The position numbers and the translations under genes were made by a program. A DNA stretch of 23,018 bases from a virus: IMG/VR virus record IMGVR_UViG_3300005915_000122, positions 1-23,018 of that record, one strand, 5' to 3'. The notes under the pieces were generated by a model. It saw only the letters and a program-made list of their open reading frames with translations, made no database searches and was not told the DNA's origin. Of the stretch, positions 20,060 through 23,018 are shown piece by piece. The stretch's first letter is position 1. Every line of letters starts with the position of its first letter.

Positions 20060-20401
20060 TTACTGACTCCGATCAACCCACTCTTTAAGTATCTCCTTAA
20101 CTGCATCAACACTAATATTCAATGCAGTTAGTAATTTACTCGCTCTACTGTTCGCCGTTCTGTGATATTTCATGGTATCATCAATAAGTGGACGAATAAT
20201 ATCAACCTTTGCCGCCGCTCCGTCTTGGCTAACCACTGGCTGCACGGCGGATTTTGCCCCTTCATCCCCAAATATTACTACGGTAAAAACAAGCTTGTTA
20301 ATCCATTTTAATTCATCTTGTCTAAATTCCTCAAGACTTTCTGGGGTTGAAACACCCATAATTGCCAAAGCTTGTTTTAAATGTCTAATTGGTACGCTCA
20401 T
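20060..20401 (-). CDS. Hypothetical protein, 113 aa
   Basis: Starts MSVPIRHLKQALAIMGVSTP. Helical throughout, with a short hydrophobic stretch (WINKLVFTVVIFG) and a Gln/Asp/Ala linker. The end is charged (VDAVKEILKEWVDRSQ). It sits just after half-site E, and the SD GGAAAGG lies beside that hairpin. It precedes the two envelope genes and may belong with them. No family recognised. Confidence 0.6.
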   Translation of the reverse strand: MSVPIRHLKQALAIMGVSTPESLEEFRQDELKWINKLVFTVVIFGDEGAKSAVQPVVSQDGAAAKVDIIRPLIDDTMKYHRTANSRASKLLTALNISVDAVKEILKEWVDRSQ

Positions 20402-20419
20402 AGTATTCTATCCTTTCCC

Positions 20420-20450
20420 CACCGCTAAATCGGTGAGCCCAATGTTATAT
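20420..20450. repeat. attC-like half-site E
   Basis: Plus strand: short hairpin CACCG-CTAAAT-CGGTG, then AGCCCAAT and R box GTTATAT. The outer return arm is absent; the SD and start of the next gene take its place. The R box ends one base from the stop of the gene at 20452. Confidence 0.4.
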
Positions 20451-20451
20451 G

Positions 20452-20646
20452 TTAAGAAAATATAATTTTTAATCCGGCTTTTTGTGCTGATATGATTTTA
20501 TCCTTCTCATCCAATACAAGCCTAACCAATTCAGCTGGCGGTGTTCCTAATGGCCCATGTTCTTCTAATATAGAACCGGACAACTCTAACTCATTAACAA
20601 CATCTTCAAGCATGTTTTCCAGTTCTTCTTTTGTCCAGCAACTCAT
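20452..20646 (-). CDS. Hypothetical acidic protein, 64 aa
   Basis: Starts MSCWTKEELENMLEDVVNEL. ATG 20646 is chosen because GGAGAGGAG precedes it; upstream in-frame ATGs lie in attC-like site B. It is acidic and helical, with a proline-containing turn (EEHGPLGTPPAEL) and a second helix (LVRLVLDEKDKIISAQKAGL). It fills one cassette-like unit between site B and half-site E. No family known. Confidence 0.6.
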   Translation of the reverse strand: MSCWTKEELENMLEDVVNELELSGSILEEHGPLGTPPAELVRLVLDEKDKIISAQKAGLKIIFS

Positions 20647-20667
20647 AATAATTACTCCTCTCCGATT

Positions 20668-20725
20668 TTCTAACATGTTCATCAACCTGACCGGTGAAAC
20701 GTGGCAGGTTATGAAGTGGTTCTAC
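20668..20725 (-). repeat. attC-like site B (58 bp)
   Basis: Plus strand: TTCTAAC, spacer ATG, arm TTCAT[C]AACCTG[A]CC, loop, arm GG-CAGGTT-ATGAA, spacer GTG, GTTCTAC. Unpaired C and A on this strand correspond to G and T on the other, the same pair and 6-nt spacing as in classic attC sites. It shares 19 nt (GGCAGGTTATGAAGTGGTT) with site A although the neighbouring genes are unrelated. Confidence 0.7.
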
Positions 20726-20737
20726 ACATTAAATAAT

Positions 20738-21205
20738 TCATTCCCCAAGGGCCGCTTTTATTTTAACTAGTGCGTCTATTACAACTTGTACAGAAGTGGA
20801 GTTTGTAAATACTATTTCAAGTACTGTGCCGTTGTTGGTAGCAGGGTTGCCGGCAGAACCTTTTAGCTCTGACCCTATTTTTCTACACTCGTGATATTGC
20901 GTCAATACGAGGACATTATCAATACTGTCCTTATAATGGGCTTCACTGATAAGTGTTGATCCATCGCCAATCTTTAAACAAGCCCTTCCACCCATGAATT
21001 TTTTAATGCCATCCATCACCACACCGCCCCCCACTGTAGAACCACTAGATGAACCTGACGAAATCCCCGCCTCACCCTCAAGCTGTTCAATTGCTTTCTC
21101 TCCTGCTTGTATCCTATAAGCCGCCCACTCTGGTTCCATTTTTACGAGTTGAAGTATATTACATTCAATGTATTCACTGGTATAATATTTTTTATCTAAA
21201 TCCAT
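20738..21205 (-). CDS. Hypothetical protein, 155 aa
   Basis: Starts MDLDKKYYTSEYIECNILQL. A helical N-terminal third ends in a Ser/Gly linker (GISSGSSSGSTVGGG), followed by a mixed alpha/beta part (KIGDGSTLISEAHYKDSIDN) and an end with VFTNSTSVQVVIDALVKIK. The linker suggests two independent domains. ATG 21205 is chosen over an in-frame TTG; the SD is in GGGGGAAGG just after half-site F. Not recognised. Confidence 0.6.
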   Translation of the reverse strand: MDLDKKYYTSEYIECNILQLVKMEPEWAAYRIQAGEKAIEQLEGEAGISSGSSSGSTVGGGVVMDGIKKFMGGRACLKIGDGSTLISEAHYKDSIDNVLVLTQYHECRKIGSELKGSAGNPATNNGTVLEIVFTNSTSVQVVIDALVKIKAALGE

Positions 21206-21224
21206 CTTTTCCAATTCCTTCCCC

Positions 21225-21257
21225 CGCCATTTCGCAGGTTATCTTTGAACGTTCTAC
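21225..21257. repeat. attC-like half-site F
   Basis: Plus strand: CG-CCATTT-CG tip, then CAGGTTATCTT, TGAAC and R box GTTCTAC (21251-21257), the same R box as site B. The 20 nt GCAGGTTATCTTTGAACGTT recur at half-site H. The matching left arm is missing and the next gene's SD is there instead. Confidence 0.45.
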
Positions 21258-21261
21258 ACAC

Positions 21262-21570
21262 TTAAAAATCCCCCACCAATCTTTTCGGTATGTATTCCTC
21301 ACAAATCATTGCGCATTTTTCACTTATTATATCAGACGCACCACAACTTTGATTGTATTTGTCACCCCAATGTGGACAACGGCAATTCCTGCACGGCACC
21401 TTACTTTCGCGTTCATTCTTAAACCACCCACCATTTTTAAGGCCACCCTTCCCGTCCCGACTATCCCCTGTAGAACACGGTAATGAACACGGACTTTGCT
21501 CCGCCGCCAATATCCTCTCTCTCTCTTCGTCGTCTAACATTCTTTCGGTAGCCTCGTCAAATAAACTCAT
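21262..21570 (-). CDS. Cysteine-rich protein, 102 aa
   Basis: Starts MSLFDEATERMLDDEERERI, an acidic helix. Then CSLPC, and a cysteine cluster CRNCRCPHWG followed by C, C and C in the last 35 residues, probably binding one or two zincs. Middle Gly/Lys-rich (DSRDGKGGLKNGGW). ATG 21570 has SD GGGAAGGGAA; the in-frame TTG 21591 would run into half-site G. No family assigned. Confidence 0.6.
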   Translation of the reverse strand: MSLFDEATERMLDDEERERILAAEQSPCSLPCSTGDSRDGKGGLKNGGWFKNERESKVPCRNCRCPHWGDKYNQSCGASDIISEKCAMICEEYIPKRLVGDF

Positions 21571-21584
21571 TTTAAATTCCCTTC

Positions 21585-21615
21585 CCGGCAAAGCCGGTTA
21601 TTTGGGTCGTTATAT
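21585..21615. repeat. attC-like half-site G
   Basis: Plus strand: hairpin CCGGC-AAA-GCCGG, then TTATTTGGGTC and R box GTTATAT, directly abutting the stop codon of the gene at 21616. The run CGTTATATTTATTC is identical to the end of site D. The opposite arm is replaced by the next gene's SD. Confidence 0.45.
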
Positions 21616-21765
21616 TTATTCGCCAAGGTCTATACCGAAATATTCACATAATAAACGCTGAATAAGTGCATTATATTTACCCTCTTTTCTTAACCGCTTA
21701 ATTATGAAAGGGTGAAGGCGAATTCCTAATGGCTGTTTTGGATGCTTCTTTTTAGGTGCTGGCAT
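21616..21765 (-). CDS. RHH-like DNA-binding protein, paralogue 3, 49 aa
   Basis: MPAPKKKHPKQPLGIRLHPF, then IIKRLRKEGKYNALIQRLLC and EYFGIDLGE. This matches paralogues 1 and 2 in the RLHP-xx-I-x-RLK, helix and FxIDL parts but lacks the GAGRK arm. Basic start, ribbon-helix-helix-like pattern. It is the first gene behind the structured RNA and its promoter, so it may control this operon. SD AAGGAAAATTAA. Confidence 0.6.
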   Translation of the reverse strand: MPAPKKKHPKQPLGIRLHPFIIKRLRKEGKYNALIQRLLCEYFGIDLGE

Positions 21766-21777
21766 TTAATTTTCCTT

Positions 21778-22019
21778 AATAAAAATTGAGGGGTGTCCTC
21801 AGTACCATTTTGTGTTGGCTCGTTCGCTGGGGAATTTCCGAGTTGTTCGTCGGCTGCTATCCAGTCTTCACAGAGCTTGTCCTTCCGGTTAATTTGCTAC
21901 CCATACGGGGCCAAGATTGCCTATGGCACATGGCTGCTACTCGCTACTATAACCTTTCAACAAGTTGCGCGTCCAAATTTCCCAATGATCTCAATTACGT
22001 TTTCCCCTCAATTTTTCGT
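21778..22019 (-). ncRNA. Candidate structured RNA or regulatory leader, about 240 nt
   Basis: Starting a few bases behind the promoter, AAAAATTGAGGGG (22016-22004) pairs perfectly with CCCCTCAATTTTT (21793-21781), a 13-bp terminal helix followed by ATT. Inside, further helices nest: GGGAAATTT (21983-21975) with AAATTCCC (21837-21830), one bulge; GGTTA (21954-21950) with TAACC (21891-21887); and CCATA with TATGG further in. There is no convincing ORF with SD on the minus strand, and the stretch is more GC-rich than its surroundings. The U-rich 3' side of the outer helix resembles a terminator. I match it to no known class (not tmRNA, RNase P or SRP). Confidence 0.6.
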
Positions 22020-22025
22020 TATTTT

Positions 22026-22054
22026 AATATACATATATCATTTGTTAATGTCAA
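22026..22054 (-). promoter_or_regulatory. Strong sigma70-like promoter of the structured RNA
   Basis: TTGACA (22054-22049), 17 nt, TATATT (22031-22026) on the minus strand. Expected start near 22019, at the foot of the 13-bp helix of the RNA element. Confidence 0.75.
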
Positions 22055-22091
22055 GACATTTATTGATTAACTTAGGGATTAGGGGCGAAAA

Positions 22092-22167
22092 AGATAACCA
22101 AATATTGTACACGGACGGCCCTTCCGCCCACGTCCCAGCCTTCCGCCGGTGAATATAACTGTTATTC
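22092..22167 (-). repeat. attC-like site I (76 bp)
   Basis: Plus strand: AGATAAC, spacer CAA, arm ATATT[G]TAC[A]CGG[A]CGG, a 24-nt loop, arm CCG-CCG-GTG-AATAT, spacer AACT, GTTATTC. Stem 14 bp (one G-T) with three unpaired bases. R boxes pair ATAAC/GTTAT. It starts 5 nt from the stop of the zinc-ribbon gene at 22172; the RNA promoter follows on the other side. Confidence 0.65.
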
Positions 22168-22171
22168 GGAA

Positions 22172-22483
22172 TCAAGATTTTCCCACCCAAGTTATTTTTA
22201 CACCACACTTTGGGCAATAGTCGTCACTCTCAAGTACGACTTGTCGATTACATGCCTTGCAACCATACACCGGTTCAGGTCTAAACATATTCGGGTGCGC
22301 TAAAGCAAATGCCGTCTTTATATCAATAACCACCCCATCTTGATTACCGCCCAACTCACCTTGCCCCGCCTCCCTCAACTCTTTGATAACATCCCTCGAT
22401 GAACACAATAAATCATCTAAAAGTAAATTATTCCCAAGATTTGTTTTGTCTAAATACTCTTGAAGTGCATCAACTATATCCAT
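22172..22483 (-). CDS. Zinc-ribbon protein, 103 aa
   Basis: Starts MDIVDALQEYLDKTNLGNN; ATG 22483 is chosen for SD GAAAGGATT (an in-frame TTG lies 18 nt earlier). Helical N-terminal part (LLLDDLLCSSRDVIKELREA), acidic linker, then a C-terminal ribbon GCKACNRQVVLESDDYCPKC, G-V-K, with two CxxC pairs. I recall such ribbon tails on many phage proteins with no fixed function. Flanked by half-site H upstream and site I downstream. Confidence 0.65.
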   Translation of the reverse strand: MDIVDALQEYLDKTNLGNNLLLDDLLCSSRDVIKELREAGQGELGGNQDGVVIDIKTAFALAHPNMFRPEPVYGCKACNRQVVLESDDYCPKCGVKITWVGKS

Positions 22484-22505
22484 ATCATTAAATCCTTTCA
22501 ATTAT

Positions 22506-22545
22506 GCCCGACCACCGCAAGGCAGGTTATCTTTGAACGTTATCA
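22506..22545. repeat. attC-like half-site H
   Basis: Plus strand: GCC, loop, GGCAGGTTATCTTTGAAC and R box GTTATCA. It shares the 20-nt run with half-site F. No matching left arm can be found. It lies 44 nt from the helicase stop, farther than the other sites. Confidence 0.4.
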
Positions 22546-22588
22546 TTACACCCCTAGGTTTTATTAAAAAACAAGTTTTATTTTCACT

Positions 22589-23018
22589 TTAAAAATCTTT
22601 ATTAAACAACATCATTTCCTTCCTAAAATGTAATAGTATTTCGCCGATTTCACCATCTCTATATTTCGCCGTTTCAATTATTACCTCACTGACATTTTCG
22701 ATGTGAAGTCGACGAATAAATATAACCCTGTCGGCATCCTGCTCAATTGCTCCTGAACCTCGTAAATGTTCAAGCCCCGGTTTAACCTTTCCATCCCGGC
22801 TTAATTGTGATAAAATCAATAAGGGTACACCGGTTCTTTTTGCAAATCTCATCAAAGACCTGGAAATATTTTCAATCTCTATATTCTTACTTTCGCTTTT
22901 ACCTCCACGTATCAGCTGAAGATAATCAATGATTAATAATTTTATATTGTGTTCTTTTATCCATCTATGACCAGTAGCCAATACTTCATAAATCTTATCA
23001 GATGCAAAATCAAGATAT
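22589..23018 (-). CDS. DnaB-type replicative helicase, C-terminal part; partial, runs off right edge
   Basis: The frame is open to the window edge (143 codons), so the start lies outside. The RecA-like motor domain is clear: Walker B strand LLIIDYLQLI, then SLMRFAKRTGVPLLILSQLS, R-D, then LRGSGAIEQDADRVIFIRR, the usual DnaB motifs H2-H4. It ends HFRKEMMLFNKDF, like the last strand of DnaB. It unwinds DNA at the phage replication fork. Being next to the accessory region, it marks the border with the replication genes. Confidence 0.9.
   Translation of the reverse strand, partial: YLDFASDKIYEVLATGHRWIKEHNIKLLIIDYLQLIRGGKSESKNIEIENISRSLMRFAKRTGVPLLILSQLSRDGKVKPGLEHLRGSGAIEQDADRVIFIRRLHIENVSEVIIETAKYRDGEIGEILLHFRKEMMLFNKDF

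Noticed and set aside
21049-21483. 144-codon plus-strand frame, and other long plus-strand frames (for example 15056-15604, 3713-4096, 6485-6868)
   Set aside because: They lie antisense to well-supported minus-strand genes, have no SD or coupling, and their products look like reverse-complement translations.
21781-22016. Structured RNA as a retron msr-msd, because of the perfect terminal inverted repeat
   Set aside because: No reverse transcriptase in the window and no recognisable branching-G context just after the first repeat.
21793-22152. Plus-strand frames (94 and 119 codons) across the structured RNA
   Set aside because: No SD, no promoter on that strand, and composition unlike proteins here; the promoter points the other way.
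1-23018. tRNA genes, rRNA, CRISPR arrays, insertion sequences, integrase or reverse transcriptase
   Set aside because: I looked for cloverleaf ends, regular repeat-spacer units and the usual protein motifs and found none; a tRNA could still be missed by eye.

Overview
The window looks like part of the genome, or an integrated prophage, of a tailed dsDNA bacteriophage (Caudoviricetes-like) infecting a bacterium. It is AT-rich. Nearly every gene lies on the minus strand, genes are short and overlap by 1-4 nt (ATGA, TAATG), and translation starts carry purine-rich Shine-Dalgarno (SD) sequences. Promoter-like sites have the sigma70 form TTGACA-17 nt-TATATT. The large terminase, portal and Mu-F-type minor head proteins identify the phage. 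I cannot name the host.

Read in the direction of transcription (high to low coordinate), the right edge holds the 3' part of a DnaB-type replicative helicase. From 22.5 to about 14.4 kb lies an accessory region of small genes: zinc-ribbon proteins, three related arginine/glycine-rich small DNA-binding-like proteins, a lipoprotein, a phage C5-cytosine-methylase-like protein and a full C5-cytosine methyltransferase that carries a second 244-codon ORF in another frame. A VRR-NUC nuclease and a DPPY-type DNA methyltransferase follow (14.4-13.3 kb). From 13.1 to 11 kb are a metallophosphoesterase and zinc-ribbon proteins. A strong promoter at 10.85 kb then precedes the packaging/head module: small-terminase-like protein, many small genes, a SAM methyltransferase, large terminase, portal and Mu-F protein (3.1 kb). 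A run of small genes leads to a GT9-like glycosyltransferase cut by the left edge.

The most unusual feature is in the accessory region. Six imperfect palindromes of 58-80 bp (14666, 15735, 16011, 16685, 20668, 22092) share an architecture that matches integron attC recombination sites: R box ending AAC, 3-4 nt spacer, 5-bp stem, one extrahelical base, about 6 bp, a second extrahelical base, short stem and loop, the returning arm, 3-6 nt spacer, R box beginning GTT. Four more junctions (20420, 21225, 21585, 22506) carry only one half of such a site. On the gene-bearing strand almost every site starts within 20 nt of a stop codon and is followed by the SD of the next gene, as in an integron cassette array. 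No integron integrase is present in the window, and the polarity of the extrahelical bases is opposite to gene direction.

A second notable element is an apparently non-coding stretch of about 240 nt (21778-22019). It lies directly behind a consensus promoter, is closed by a perfect 13-bp terminal helix and ends in a U-rich tract. It is either a stand-alone structured RNA or a leader controlling the small-gene operon.

Taken together, this looks like a phage whose conserved replication and packaging genes flank a cassette-like region stocked with DNA-modification, nuclease and small zinc-binding proteins, probably for coping with host defences. That role is inference.
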